The position numbers and the translations under genes were made by a program. 64,000 nucleotides of DNA from assembly GCA_902363445.1 (NCBI GenBank), contig CABJAB010000007.1, positions 1 through 64,000 on the forward strand, given 5' to 3'. The notes beneath the pieces are model-generated. The model was given only the letters and a program-made list of their open reading frames with translations, had not been told where the DNA came from and searched no databases. The stretch comes from Lachnospiraceae bacterium (GTDB lineage Bacteria; Bacillota; Clostridia; Lachnospirales; Lachnospiraceae). Shown here piece after piece: positions 1 through 11,986 of this stretch; position 1 is the stretch's first letter, and every line of letters starts with the position of its first letter.

Positions 1-218
<218 letters not shown>

Positions 219-390
219 ATCTCTTGGTCTAAGATAAGCTCTAGCTTTTTCTTTATCCCATTTACTTACTTTTAGGTCGATGCTCTCGCATCGGTTCTCT
301 GAAACTTCTTTTTTAAGAATTTTCAGGGGTTGGAATATACTGTTCAGTTATCAAGGTACTGTGTCTCGCTGCGTTAGCGACAACTTCTAT

Positions 391-419
391 AGGATACCAT
401 AGCCGCCGCTTCCTGTCAA
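391..419 (-). promoter_or_regulatory. rRNA promoter, proximal
   Basis: On the minus strand, TTGACA (414-419) is followed after exactly 17 bases by TATCCT (391-396). It lies about 170 bases before the 16S start and reads toward it. Together with a second promoter upstream it forms the tandem arrangement common for rRNA operons. Confidence 0.7.
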
Positions 420-464
420 CCATTTTTTTCTTTTTCTTCCATCGCTTTTTCGCGGTGGAATTTT

Positions 465-493
465 AATATACCATATACGCCTATTTTTGTCAA
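465..493 (-). promoter_or_regulatory. rRNA promoter, distal
   Basis: Minus strand TTGACA (488-493), 17-base spacer, TATATT (465-470), preceded by an A/T-rich stretch that could act as an UP element. It reads toward the 16S gene and lies just downstream of the tRNA-Ser gene. Confidence 0.75.
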
Positions 494-547
494 TATTTTT
501 CATAAAAAATGACAAAAAAATAATGGCACGGATTAATGGAAATGGAG

Positions 548-635
548 CGGAGAAAGAGGGATTTGAACCCTCGCGCCGGTTGCCCGACCTACACCCTTAG
601 CAGGGGCGCCTCTTCGGCCTCTTGAGTATTTCTCC
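548..635 (-). tRNA. tRNA-Ser (anticodon GCU)
   Basis: An 88-base class II tRNA. The acceptor stem GGAGAAA pairs with TTTCTCC, and the anticodon loop CTGCTAA has GCU at 599-601. A long variable arm and the T-loop motif GGTTCAAATCC are present. The discriminator is G and CCA is not encoded. It reads AGC/AGU serine codons. It has its own promoter just upstream and lies in front of the rRNA operon. Confidence 0.95.
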
Positions 636-678
636 GAACTTATTATTTCCATATGACACGCCATATGACGCATAGCTT

Positions 679-707
679 AGTATACTAAAGAACAACTTTC
701 TTGTCAA
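679..707 (-). promoter_or_regulatory. tRNA-Ser promoter
   Basis: Minus strand TTGACA (702-707), 17-base spacer, TATACT (679-684). The -35 box abuts the stop codon of the fumarase beta gene at 708, so the tRNA is transcribed independently of the fumarase genes. Confidence 0.8.
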
Positions 708-1256
708 TCATTTTTTATAATCTTTTACCGCAGTTTCATACAAATTTCGACCTGCTGAATCAATTACAACTATTGCGGGTAAATTCTTTACTGTAAGCTT
801 TCGGATGGCTTCTGTTCCCAGATCCTCATATGCCAGTATTTCAGAATCGGTTATACATTTAGACAGAAGTGCTCCTGCCCCGCCTACTGCCGCAAAATAG
901 ACGGCGCCGTTCCTCACGATTGCATCTTTTACCTCTTTTGATCTCTTTCCTTTTCCAATCATCCCTTTTAATCCCATATCAAGAAGAGTGGGAGTATATT
1001 TATCCATACGGCTGGCTGTGGTGGGGCCTGCCGAACCTATAGGAGATCCTGCTTTGGCAGGGGACGGCCCCATATAATAGATAACGTTGTCTTTCATGGA
1101 AAGAGGCAGCTCTTTTCCTTCCGTTATGGTCTCGTACATTCTTTTGTGAGCGGCGTCCCTTGCCGTATAAATAGTACCGGATATGTAAACATGATCTCCT
1201 GATCTCAGTTCTTCTATTTCCTCCTTTTTTAAAGGAGCACTTATATATCTGTCCAT
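708..1256 (-). CDS. Fe-S fumarate hydratase, beta subunit
   Basis: The 182-residue protein matches the C-terminal domain of class I, oxygen-sensitive fumarases and tartrate dehydratases, which interconvert fumarate (or a related acid) and malate in the cytosol. Visible family motifs are TARDAAHKR near residue 31, GPTTASRMD near residue 77 and a Gly-rich GGAGAL segment near residue 125. In anaerobic Firmicutes this enzyme is usually split into two polypeptides, and the partner lies 43 bases upstream in the same direction. Fumarase is more likely than L-tartrate dehydratase because no tartrate genes are nearby, but the sequence does not fully separate them. Confidence 0.88.
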   Translation of the reverse strand: MDRYISAPLKKEEIEELRSGDHVYISGTIYTARDAAHKRMYETITEGKELPLSMKDNVIYYMGPSPAKAGSPIGSAGPTTASRMDKYTPTLLDMGLKGMIGKGKRSKEVKDAIVRNGAVYFAAVGGAGALLSKCITDSEILAYEDLGTEAIRKLTVKNLPAIVVIDSAGRNLYETAVKDYKK

Positions 1257-1299
1257 ATTTTTTCCTCTCCATTTACAGCATTATTTTATCCCTGCTAAT

Positions 1300-2145
1300 T
1301 TATCCGATGACTCTCGTTAGATGGCGGTTTACATGACAGCAAATATTAACCGCCACCGGAAGACCTGCTATATGAGTCGCATAAGTTTCAATGTTTACGG
1401 CAAGTGCCGTGACTCTTCCTCCAAGCCCGCCCGGCCCTATTCCCAGATTATTTATCTTTTCCAGCAATTCTTCTTCCATCTCTCTGACATAAGGGATTGG
1501 AGAATGTTCCAATACGTTTCTTGTAAGAGCTTTTTTTGCCATATATGCACATTTTTCAAAGGTTCCCCCGATACCGACTCCAACTACCATAGGAGGACAG
1601 GCATTCGGGCCGGCTTCCTCTACCGCTGATAATACGGCTGTCTTTACACCTTCAATGCCGTCTGCCGGCTTTAGCATGAAAATCCGGCTCATATTTTCAC
1701 TTCCAAATCCTTTTGGTGCCACTGTCATCTCTATTTTATCTCCCGGTATTATTTCATAATGAATAACAGCCGGTGTATTGTCCCTCGTATTCTCTCTTAT
1801 CAATGGATCTCCTACCACGGATTTTCGAAGAAATCCTTCCATATATCCACGGCGTACGCCTTCATTCACCGCATCATCCACAGAGATTCCCTCTATATGC
1901 ACATCTTGTCCTATCTTCATAAACACTACTGCCATTCCTGTATCCTGGCAAATGGGTATTTCCTCTTTTTCGGCAATCTCCAAATTTTCTTTTAACTGTC
2001 CCAATACTCTCTTACCCACAGGGGACTCTTCTTTTTCAGACGATCTATCAAAAATCTCTTTCATATCAGGAGATAACCGCAAGTTGGCTTCCATACACAT
2101 TTCTTTCAGATTACTTATGATTTCATCTGTATGAATAATCTTCAT
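1300..2145 (-). CDS. Fe-S fumarate hydratase, alpha subunit
   Basis: This is the N-terminal subunit of a class I fumarase, 281 residues. It carries the [4Fe-4S] ligands: Cys66 in CQDTG, Cys183 in NACPP and a Cys pair at 269/270 in CCHVNRH. The frame is open up to 2232, but the ATG at 2143-2145 is preferred. It has GGAGG eight bases upstream, and the protein then begins MKIIHTDEI as in the family. The subunit forms a heteromer with the downstream beta subunit. It follows gyrA in the same direction with a gap of about 100 bases and may be read through from it; no convincing promoter was seen between them. Confidence 0.9.
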   Translation of the reverse strand: MKIIHTDEIISNLKEMCMEANLRLSPDMKEIFDRSSEKEESPVGKRVLGQLKENLEIAEKEEIPICQDTGMAVVFMKIGQDVHIEGISVDDAVNEGVRRGYMEGFLRKSVVGDPLIRENTRDNTPAVIHYEIIPGDKIEMTVAPKGFGSENMSRIFMLKPADGIEGVKTAVLSAVEEAGPNACPPMVVGVGIGGTFEKCAYMAKKALTRNVLEHSPIPYVREMEEELLEKINNLGIGPGGLGGRVTALAVNIETYATHIAGLPVAVNICCHVNRHLTRVIG

Positions 2146-2247
2146 TTCCATTTCCTCCGCATAACTTTTCTTTCCTGTCAAATAAAACAGACTGCCGCAA
2201 TTCATCCATGCGGATATCACCACGTCAGCCATGTTTTATCATTTTAT

Positions 2248-4773
2248 TTATTCTGTTTCTTTTTTCTCTTCCTGCAGCCCAAGAGACATTTGTAGTTCCT
2301 CTTCCTTGTTTTCTTCATCCATATTGTTAGGATCTTCTCTGACTTTGGCGATGCTGGCCACAGAAATCTCCTCATCGTCAATGTTGATGAGTTTTACTCC
2401 TGAAGTGATTCTTCCCAACGTGGAGATATCTTCCACATTTATACGTATGATGATTCCTTCTGTGGTGATGATCATAATTTCCTGATCTGCCTTTACCACC
2501 TTTGCTCCCACAATGGATCCCGTTTTATTATTGATCTTATAACATTTTACGCCTTTTCCGCCGCGCAGCTGAGGAGTGAATTCTTCCAGAAGTGTCCGTT
2601 TGCCCATTCCGTTTTCAGATACGATCAGCAGAGCCTCTCCTTGAGTATCCATCTGCATTCCGATCACCTGGTCGTTTTTGCTTAACTTCATGCCGATCAC
2701 ACCCATAGAAGTTCGTCCGGTAGGTCTTACATCCGTTTCGTGGAATCGGATACACTGTCCTTCCTTGGTTACCAGTATAATGTCTTTTTTATTATTGGTG
2801 GACTTCACCTCTATCAGCTCGTCATCTTCCCGCAAATTAATTGCCTGAAGGCCTGATTTCCTGATGTTCTGATATTCCGTGATAGAGGTCTTTTTGACCA
2901 TCCCGTTTTTCGTCGCCATGAACAGATAACGGCCCTCTTCATATTCCCTGATGGGAATGATCGCCGTCACTCTTTCTCCGGGAAGCAGCTGAAGCAGATT
3001 TACAATGGCAGTCCCTCTCGCCGTCCTGCTCGCCTCCGGAATTTCATAGGTCTTCAGCCTGTATACTTTACCTTTATTCGTAAAGAACATGATATAATGA
3101 TGGGTCGTGGTCATCATGAGGTCTTCAATATAATCTTCCTCAATCGTCTGCATCCCCTTGATGCCTTTTCCGCCCCTGTGCTGTGCCTTAAAATTGTTTT
3201 CTGACATTCTCTTGATATAGCCCAGGTTCGTCATTGCGATCACTGTATTTTCATCAGCGATCAAATCTTCCATGGACATATCAAATTCATCAAATCCAAT
3301 GGATGTTTTTCTGTCATCTCCATATTTAGCAGAAATAATGAGTATTTCTTCTCTAATCACAGCCAGAAGCTTATTCTCATCCGCCAGGATAGCTTTTAAT
3401 TCTGCTATTCGAATCTCCAGCTCTTTATATTCATTTTCAATCTTTTCCCGTTCCAGTCCTGTAAGCGCGCGCAGACGCATGTCCACGATAGCCTGAGCCT
3501 GAGCATCGCTTAGACCAAAGCGTTCAATCAAATTACTTTTTGCATCCTGTGTATTTTTAGAAGCACGGATTATTTTAATGACCTCATCAATATTATCCAA
3601 CGCAATAAGCAGGCCTTCCAGAATATGGGCCCTTTCTTCTGCCTTGTTTAAATCATATTTGGTCCTTCTTGTTACAACCTCTTCCTGATGCCTTAAATAG
3701 AATCTCAGCATCTCCATGAGATTCATGACCTTTGGCTCATTATTAACAAGAGCCAGCATGATCACACCGAAGCTGTCCTGCAGCTGCGTATGCTTGAATA
3801 ACTGATTCAGAATGATATTGGGATTCACATCTCTCCGAAGCTCAATGCAGATCCGCATTCCTGTTCTGTCCGACTCATCCCTTAAATCAGTTATCCCATC
3901 TATTTTTTTGTCCCGTACAAGCTCCGCGATTTTTTCAATCAGCCGCGCTTTATTCACCATATAGGGAAGCTCTGTCACAATGATGCGATGCTTTCCATTT
4001 TGCATCGGCTCAATATCAGTGACTGCACGTACGCGTATCTTTCCGCGTCCTGTCCTGTATGCGTTTTCGATTCCGGTCCTTCCAAGAATTTGGGCTCCCG
4101 TAGGGAAATCCGGTCCTTTTACGATTTCCAGAATCTCTTCCATCTCGGTCTCTCTGTTTTCCAGAATCCGATTATCAATAATCTTTACAACCGCCCCGAT
4201 GATTTCCCTGAGGTTATGGGGAGGAATATTGGTGGCCATGCCTACTGCTATTCCAGACGTACCGTTTACAAGGAGATTCGGAAATCTGGACGGAAGTACA
4301 GCCGGTTCTTTTTCTGTATCATCAAAGTTGGGAATAAAATCAACGGTATCTTTTCCAATATCAGCAAGCATTTCCATAGATATTTTACTAAGTCTTGCTT
4401 CTGTATAACGCATAGCGGCGGCTCCGTCGCCGTCCACGGAACCAAAGTTTCCGTGCCCGTCCACAAGCGGATATCTGGTGGACCATTCCTGAGCCATATT
4501 CACCAGCGCCCCATAGATGGAGCTGTCGCCATGGGGATGATATTTACCCATGGTATCACCGACAATACGCGCACATTTTCTGTGGGGCTTGTCAGGGCCG
4601 TTGTTAAGCTCGATCATGGCATAGAGGACTCGCCGCTGTACCGGCTTAAGTCCATCTCTTACATCAGGAAGGGCACGGGCGGCTATAACGCTCATGGCAT
4701 AATCGATGTAAGATTTTTCCATGGTCTTCTGCAGGTCGACGTCATGGATTTTATCAAAAATCGTGCTGTCCAT
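2248..4773 (-). CDS. gyrA: DNA gyrase subunit A
   Basis: Subunit A of the type II topoisomerase that introduces negative supercoils (A2B2 with GyrB). The 841-residue protein is full length. The breakage-reunion domain contains the catalytic Tyr123 in [12 protein letters not shown], and the quinolone pocket reads [17 protein letters not shown] (residues 79-95). A GyrA-box-like QHRGGKG near residue 530 opens the C-terminal beta-pinwheel, followed by an acidic tail rich in Glu. Gly88 replaces the Asp of E. coli position 87, probably normal for the lineage. It lies 20 bases after gyrB, so gyrB-gyrA are co-transcribed. Confidence 0.98.
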   Translation of the reverse strand: MDSTIFDKIHDVDLQKTMEKSYIDYAMSVIAARALPDVRDGLKPVQRRVLYAMIELNNGPDKPHRKCARIVGDTMGKYHPHGDSSIYGALVNMAQEWSTRYPLVDGHGNFGSVDGDGAAAMRYTEARLSKISMEMLADIGKDTVDFIPNFDDTEKEPAVLPSRFPNLLVNGTSGIAVGMATNIPPHNLREIIGAVVKIIDNRILENRETEMEEILEIVKGPDFPTGAQILGRTGIENAYRTGRGKIRVRAVTDIEPMQNGKHRIIVTELPYMVNKARLIEKIAELVRDKKIDGITDLRDESDRTGMRICIELRRDVNPNIILNQLFKHTQLQDSFGVIMLALVNNEPKVMNLMEMLRFYLRHQEEVVTRRTKYDLNKAEERAHILEGLLIALDNIDEVIKIIRASKNTQDAKSNLIERFGLSDAQAQAIVDMRLRALTGLEREKIENEYKELEIRIAELKAILADENKLLAVIREEILIISAKYGDDRKTSIGFDEFDMSMEDLIADENTVIAMTNLGYIKRMSENNFKAQHRGGKGIKGMQTIEEDYIEDLMMTTTHHYIMFFTNKGKVYRLKTYEIPEASRTARGTAIVNLLQLLPGERVTAIIPIREYEEGRYLFMATKNGMVKKTSITEYQNIRKSGLQAINLREDDELIEVKSTNNKKDIILVTKEGQCIRFHETDVRPTGRTSMGVIGMKLSKNDQVIGMQMDTQGEALLIVSENGMGKRTLLEEFTPQLRGGKGVKCYKINNKTGSIVGAKVVKADQEIMIITTEGIIIRINVEDISTLGRITSGVKLINIDDEEISVASIAKVREDPNNMDEENKEEELQMSLGLQEEKKETE

Positions 4774-4793
4774 TTATTGTTCCTCCATCTCTT

Positions 4794-7809
<3,016 letters not shown>

Positions 7810-7820
7810 GCCTGCACCAC

Positions 7821-8030
7821 TTATTTTTCTATTTTGATGGATTTTCCCTCATATTCCACGACATCACCGTCATAAAGTTTTTTTCCCCGCTGCAGGCATA
7901 CTTCTCCGTTTACTTTGACGGCTCCATCTAAAATGACCATTTTTGCTTCCACTCCGGAGGCCGCAAAATGAACGGCTTTTAATGCCTGCCCCAACTTGAT
8001 ATATTCTTCCTTCAGTTTTACTTTTTCCAT
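7821..8030 (-). CDS. yaaA: S4-domain RNA-binding protein YaaA
   Basis: A 69-residue protein consisting almost only of an S4 RNA-binding fold, with the core residues VKVNGEVCLQRGKKLYDGD. It is the small gene regularly found between dnaN and recF in Firmicutes. Its molecular role is unsettled; a link with ribosome assembly has been suggested for relatives. It is nine bases downstream of dnaN and clearly in the same operon. Confidence 0.92.
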   Translation of the reverse strand: MEKVKLKEEYIKLGQALKAVHFAASGVEAKMVILDGAVKVNGEVCLQRGKKLYDGDVVEYEGKSIKIEK

Positions 8031-8039
8031 AAGTCCCCC

Positions 8040-9137
8040 TTAAATATTAACAGGAAGTATCAAATAGATATATCTTCCTTCTCCATCCCGGATGAAGCAG
8101 GGAGCTTTTGAATTCACCATGTAGAGATCTACTGTTTCATCATCTATAACTCGGAGAGCATCGATTAAAAATTTAGGATTAAAGCCGATGGTAATATCTT
8201 TGCCTTCCTTGTGGATCATGATCTCTTCCTGAAGAGAACCTATGGCAGAGCGAATCGCCACTTCCATTCCGTTATCGGTAATAGTAATGATAATTGGTTT
8301 TTTATCACTTTCTCTTATGAGAAGTACGGCTCTTTCAATGGAATCCAAAAATTCCTGCTTATTAAGCGAAAGCTTTGTTTCATAGTCGTTGGACAGCATC
8401 TGATTTACATTAAAATACTGTCCTTCTATAAGCCGGGAAACCACCACTGTATCGTCAAATTCAAAAAGAATATGATTGCTGGTAAAATAAATGAGAACTT
8501 CTTTTTCAGTTTCACCGGATAATATCTTGCTTATTTCCGTAAGAGTTTTGCCAGGGACGATTACTTTTTCATCTTCATAATGGTCCTTTAACTGAACATT
8601 GCGGATGGATATTCTGTGTCCGTCTAAAGATACTACCTTCAGACAGTCATCTTTTACCTCAAAAAGCTCGCCTGTCATAAGTTTGTTGTTTTCATTAGCC
8701 GCAATGGAAAAGATAGTCTGCCGGATGATTTCTTTTAAGGTAAACTGAGATACACTTATATAGTGGTCCCTCTCAATATAAGGCAGATAGGAAAATTCAT
8801 CTCCCGGTTTTCCGGCAATCTTGAAATTGGATTTTTCACAATTGATAATAACATTAAGCGATTCGTCCGTTTCAATCCATACCTGGCTGTCCGGAAGTTT
8901 TCTCACGATCTCAGAAAAAAGCTTAGCATCAATGGCTATTTTCCCATGTTCCAGAATATTGCCTGCCGCTTTTGTTTCAATGCCAAGTTCCATATCATTG
9001 GCGGTAAGCTTGATCTCGTCTTCGGAAGCGTCCATGAGGATACATTCCAGAATGGGCATGGTCGTACGGGAAGGGACTGCTTTCATAACAATACTGATAG
9101 CGCTTAAAAGAGCGGATTTTTCAAAGGAAAGCTTCAT
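8040..9137 (-). CDS. dnaN: DNA polymerase III beta sliding clamp
   Basis: A 365-residue clamp subunit that forms a dimeric ring tethering the replicative polymerase. It has the usual three-domain length, the N-terminal start MKLSFEKSALLSAI, and the C-terminal YLILPVNI typical of Firmicute beta clamps. It lies downstream of dnaA across a gap of 313 bases holding DnaA boxes, so it may be transcribed both from the dnaA promoter and from a promoter within that gap. Confidence 0.98.
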   Translation of the reverse strand: MKLSFEKSALLSAISIVMKAVPSRTTMPILECILMDASEDEIKLTANDMELGIETKAAGNILEHGKIAIDAKLFSEIVRKLPDSQVWIETDESLNVIINCEKSNFKIAGKPGDEFSYLPYIERDHYISVSQFTLKEIIRQTIFSIAANENNKLMTGELFEVKDDCLKVVSLDGHRISIRNVQLKDHYEDEKVIVPGKTLTEISKILSGETEKEVLIYFTSNHILFEFDDTVVVSRLIEGQYFNVNQMLSNDYETKLSLNKQEFLDSIERAVLLIRESDKKPIIITITDNGMEVAIRSAIGSLQEEIMIHKEGKDITIGFNPKFLIDALRVIDDETVDLYMVNSKAPCFIRDGEGRYIYLILPVNI

Positions 9138-9140
9138 AAT

Positions 9141-9383
9141 TGTGTATAACTCCTTTCACATAAAAATACAGATATATAATAAATGATTTAGTAGCAGTAA
9201 TAGTAGGGGCTGTGGATTTGTTCATAAGTATCCTCAAGGCCCATGAGAAAAGGGTTTAAGGCCTTGATAACTATGTGGATAAGGCTGATATTATGTGTGG
9301 ATAAAAGGTGAGTTTTCCACATGAAGGATAAAGTAAAAAATTATCCACAACTTATCCACATGATATAAACAATATTATCCACA
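9141..9383. other. oriC: oriC, DnaA-box cluster between dnaA and dnaN
   Basis: This gap holds five perfect DnaA boxes: TTATCCACA at 9341-9349, 9352-9360 and 9375-9383, and the reverse TGTGGATAA at 9274-9282 and 9296-9304. There are also weaker copies, TGTGTATAA (9141-9149) and TTTTCCACA (9314-9322). The sequence between and beyond the boxes is very AT-rich. With the second cluster beyond dnaA this gives a bipartite origin as described in Bacillus and related Firmicutes. Which cluster contains the unwinding element cannot be decided from sequence alone. Confidence 0.9.
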
Positions 9384-9450
9384 AAATAAAATCACAAAAT
9401 GTAGTGTTTCTTCTATATTAATAGTGCACATATAGTCATACAGACATATA

Positions 9451-10827
9451 TTAGGTGGGATTGATCTTTTTCTTCAGAACATCTATGGTAGTTTTCATGT
9501 TTTCATCAGTCTCAAGCTGCTTTGTTATCTTTTTAATGCCATTGATAATCGTGGTATGATCTTTTCCTCCCAGATATTTTCCTATCATCTGAAGGGGACA
9601 GTCTGTCATAGAACGGCACAGATACATGACTATCTGCCGCGGTATCACGATTTCCTTGTTTCGTTTAGAAGAAATAAGGTCGGCGGGAGTACATTTATAA
9701 TGATCTGCTACCACGTTGATGATCGTCTCTGGAGTGATCTCCGTATCTTGATTGGGAGAAATAAAATCTTTTAAGGCTTCTTCAGCCAAATCCAGATTGA
9801 TTTCTTTATTATCCAGCTTTGAAAGAGCAATCACTTTTGTCAGAGCGCCTTCTAACTCTCGGATGTTGGATTTGATATTGTTGGCTATATATTTAATGAC
9901 CTCATTGTCTATGTTGTAACCGTCCATTTCTTCTTTCTTGCGAAGAATGGCCATCCTGGTTTCATAGTCAGGCGATTGGATGTCAACTGTCAGGCCCCAC
10001 TCAAAGCGGGAAACAAGTCTGTCTTCCAATGTTTCAAATTCCTTAGGAGGCCGGTCGCTGGATATGATAATCTGTTTCTTTGCTTCGTGCAGTGTATTAA
10101 AGGTATGGAATATTTCTTCCTGTGTACTTTCTTTCCCTATGATAAACTGAATATCATCTACCAGAAGTACATCATTATTTCTGTATTTTTCACGAAACTG
10201 AGTAGCCGTGGTAAAATTCTTATTCCGGATGGAATCAATAAGCTCATTTGTGAACTTTTCGGAGGTCACGTACATGATCTTTTTAGAAGGATCATTTTTT
10301 AATATGAAATTTGCGATAGAATGCATCAAATGAGTCTTTCCCAGTCCTACGCCCCCATATATAAACAGAGGATTATAAATTTCAGCAGGGGATTCCGCTA
10401 CGGCCAGTGCAGCTGCGTGGGCCATTTTATTGTTGGAACCTACCACGAAGGTATCAAATGTATATTTGGGATTTAGATTCGCGTTCTGCATGATCGTCAT
10501 CAGAGAAGAATCTTTTACTTCAGGAAGTTCCGGTTCTTTTATGGTATCTGCCTGTCCTTTGGAATAGAAATGGACGGTACATTTAAAACCTGTCACTTCT
10601 TCTATCGATATCTGGAGGACGAAGGAGTATTTCTTCTTAATAAAATTAAGGCCTATGGTCTCAATTTTTGAGTCCATGATAACGATGTTGACAATATGGT
10701 TGTCCTCATCCACAGATTCCACCTGAAGCGGTTTCAGCCATGTTTCATAGCCGACAGGAGAAATATCATATTCATCTCTCATAAGTTGTAAAATTTTATC
10801 CCAGTTTTCCCGTATTTTCTGAAGCAT
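9451..10827 (-). CDS. dnaA: Chromosomal replication initiator DnaA
   Basis: The AAA+ initiator that binds DnaA boxes and opens oriC. The 458-residue protein has the N-terminal interaction domain (MLQKIRENWDKIL), Walker A GGVGLGKTH near residue 160, Walker B VLLVDDIQF, and the C-terminal HTH signature GGKDHTTIINGIKKI. The frame is open to 10938, but the ATG at 10825-10827 has AGGAGA at a good distance and the extra 37 codons would start inside the promoter -35 box. Both flanks carry DnaA boxes, so autoregulation is likely. Confidence 0.98.
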   Translation of the reverse strand: MLQKIRENWDKILQLMRDEYDISPVGYETWLKPLQVESVDEDNHIVNIVIMDSKIETIGLNFIKKKYSFVLQISIEEVTGFKCTVHFYSKGQADTIKEPELPEVKDSSLMTIMQNANLNPKYTFDTFVVGSNNKMAHAAALAVAESPAEIYNPLFIYGGVGLGKTHLMHSIANFILKNDPSKKIMYVTSEKFTNELIDSIRNKNFTTATQFREKYRNNDVLLVDDIQFIIGKESTQEEIFHTFNTLHEAKKQIIISSDRPPKEFETLEDRLVSRFEWGLTVDIQSPDYETRMAILRKKEEMDGYNIDNEVIKYIANNIKSNIRELEGALTKVIALSKLDNKEINLDLAEEALKDFISPNQDTEITPETIINVVADHYKCTPADLISSKRNKEIVIPRQIVMYLCRSMTDCPLQMIGKYLGGKDHTTIINGIKKITKQLETDENMKTTIDVLKKKINPT

Positions 10828-10909
10828 TGCAATATCTCCTGAAGTGAAGAATGGTTTGTGGATATTGTGGATTCCGTTGAGAGAGCACAATAACCCATAT
10901 ACTTTTTCT

Positions 10910-10938
10910 ATTCTATAACAATTCTGTGAATATTTCAA
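10910..10938 (-). promoter_or_regulatory. dnaA promoter
   Basis: Minus strand TTGAAA (10933-10938), 17-base spacer, TAGAAT (10910-10915). It predicts a leader of about 75 bases before the dnaA start. A DnaA box at 10948-10956 lies directly upstream and could mediate autorepression. Confidence 0.6.
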
Positions 10939-10947
10939 TCAGAATAT

Positions 10948-11090
10948 TGTGGATAACTTTTATACACAGGAGAAAATCTTATAAAATGGAGATTTTTGAG
11001 AGTTTTACACATAGAAATAACAAGAAAACCACAGAGTTATCCACATGTTATCCACATATTGTGGATATGTGTGGATAACCTTGTGGATAT
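10948..11090. other. oriC: oriC, DnaA-box cluster between dnaA and rpmH
   Basis: Four perfect boxes: TGTGGATAA at 10948-10956 and 11070-11078, and TTATCCACA at 11037-11045 and 11048-11056. TTATACACA lies at 10960-10968, and two one-mismatch TGTGGATAT copies lie at 11060-11068 and 11082-11090. The block lies at the divergence point where gene orientation flips, so it marks the replication start. AT-rich sequence follows to the rpmH promoter. Confidence 0.9.
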
Positions 11091-11143
11091 TATGTGAATT
11101 ATATGTAGATAAGTTTGGATTTTACAAATACTTTAAATTTAAC

Positions 11144-11172
11144 TTGACGTAATATCCATCATTGCCTATAAT
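11144..11172 (+). promoter_or_regulatory. rpmH operon promoter
   Basis: TTGACG (11144-11149), 17-base spacer, TATAAT (11167-11172). It leads into rpmH with a leader of about 45 bases and probably drives rpmH-rnpA-yidD-yidC-jag. Confidence 0.85.
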
Positions 11173-11223
11173 GGAAATGATGTTTTATTATCTCTAAATA
11201 TAAGTAAAGGAGGTGTTTGTATC

Positions 11224-11358
11224 ATGAAAATGACATTTCAGCCTAAAAAGAGATCCCGTGCAAAAGTTCATGGCTTCCGTGCAAGAATGAGTACTAAAGG
11301 TGGAAGAAGAGTATTAGCAGCCAGAAGAGCAAAGGGAAGAAAGCAGTTATCAGCGTAG
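11224..11358 (+). CDS. rpmH: 50S ribosomal protein L34
   Basis: A 44-residue, very basic protein, [18 protein letters not shown] at the start and ending GRKQLSA, which is the canonical bacterial L34 of the large ribosomal subunit. AAAGGAGGTG lies 7-8 bases before the ATG. It is the first gene of the conserved rpmH-rnpA-yidD-yidC-jag block to the right of oriC. Confidence 0.98.
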   Translation: MKMTFQPKKRSRAKVHGFRARMSTKGGRRVLAARRAKGRKQLSA

Positions 11359-11408
11359 GCCGCAGATTTGTGGCCTTTTGTTTTCTCTTCAGATAATTAG
11401 GTAAAAAT

Positions 11409-11744
11409 ATGGATAAATTTCATTCATTGAAGAAGAATCAGGATTTTCAGGCTGTTTATCGGAATGGAAGGTCCTTTGCGAATTCATGTCTTGTAATGTA
11501 CGCAAAGAAGAGAAATGACGAAGAGGAAAACAGAGTCGGTATATCGGTCAGTAAAAAAGTTGGAAACAGTGTAGTGAGACATCGTTTAAAGCGTCTCATC
11601 CGCGAGGCTTACCGGATAAACTGCGGACAGGCAGTGCGCGGATATGATTTAGTGGTCATTGCCAGAGAAAAAAGTAAAGAAAAAACATATAAAGAAATAA
11701 CAGGAGCCCTTTTAAGTCTTTTAAGAAGCCATCGTTTGCTGTAG
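11409..11744 (+). CDS. rnpA: Ribonuclease P protein component
   Basis: The 111-residue basic protein partner of RNase P RNA, needed for 5' maturation of tRNAs. The family core is visible as VGISVSKKVGNSVVRHRLKR near residues 40-60, with the usual central Arg/Lys helix. Only a weak ribosome site (AGGT) precedes the ATG, as is common for rnpA when translation is coupled to rpmH. Confidence 0.96.
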   Translation: MDKFHSLKKNQDFQAVYRNGRSFANSCLVMYAKKRNDEEENRVGISVSKKVGNSVVRHRLKRLIREAYRINCGQAVRGYDLVVIAREKSKEKTYKEITGALLSLLRSHRLL

Positions 11745-11754
11745 GTGAAAAACC

Positions 11755-11970
11755 ATGGTAAAAAAACTGTTGATCAGATTAATTCGTTTTTATCGGAAAT
11801 ATCTGTCCGGCCTTAAAACAAGGTCACATTGCATTTATATTCCGACCTGTTCCCAGTATGCCATAGAGGCTCTGGAGAAATATGGCGCCTTAAAGGGCTC
11901 ATTTCTGGCAATTAAAAGGATTTTAAGATGCAATCCTTTTGCAAAGGGCGGGTACGACCCTGTTCCTTAA
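11755..11970 (+). CDS. yidD: Membrane protein insertion efficiency factor YidD
   Basis: A 71-residue protein with an amphipathic N-terminus and the family hallmarks [15 protein letters not shown] and [14 protein letters not shown]. It assists YidC-dependent insertion of membrane proteins at the inner face of the membrane. It starts ten bases after rnpA and ends 16 bases before the yidC start codon. Confidence 0.95.
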   Translation: MVKKLLIRLIRFYRKYLSGLKTRSHCIYIPTCSQYAIEALEKYGALKGSFLAIKRILRCNPFAKGGYDPVP

Positions 11971-11986
11971 TTTGGAGGTTAGAACA

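Noticed and set aside
1300..2232. Longer fumarase alpha start at 2232
   Set aside because: The extra 29 residues do not resemble the family and the ATG at 2145 has a proper ribosome site.
2248..4773. Gly88 in GyrA at the position where E. coli has quinolone-relevant Asp87
   Set aside because: The surrounding [14 protein letters not shown] looks like the normal sequence of this lineage, so it is not evidence of acquired resistance.
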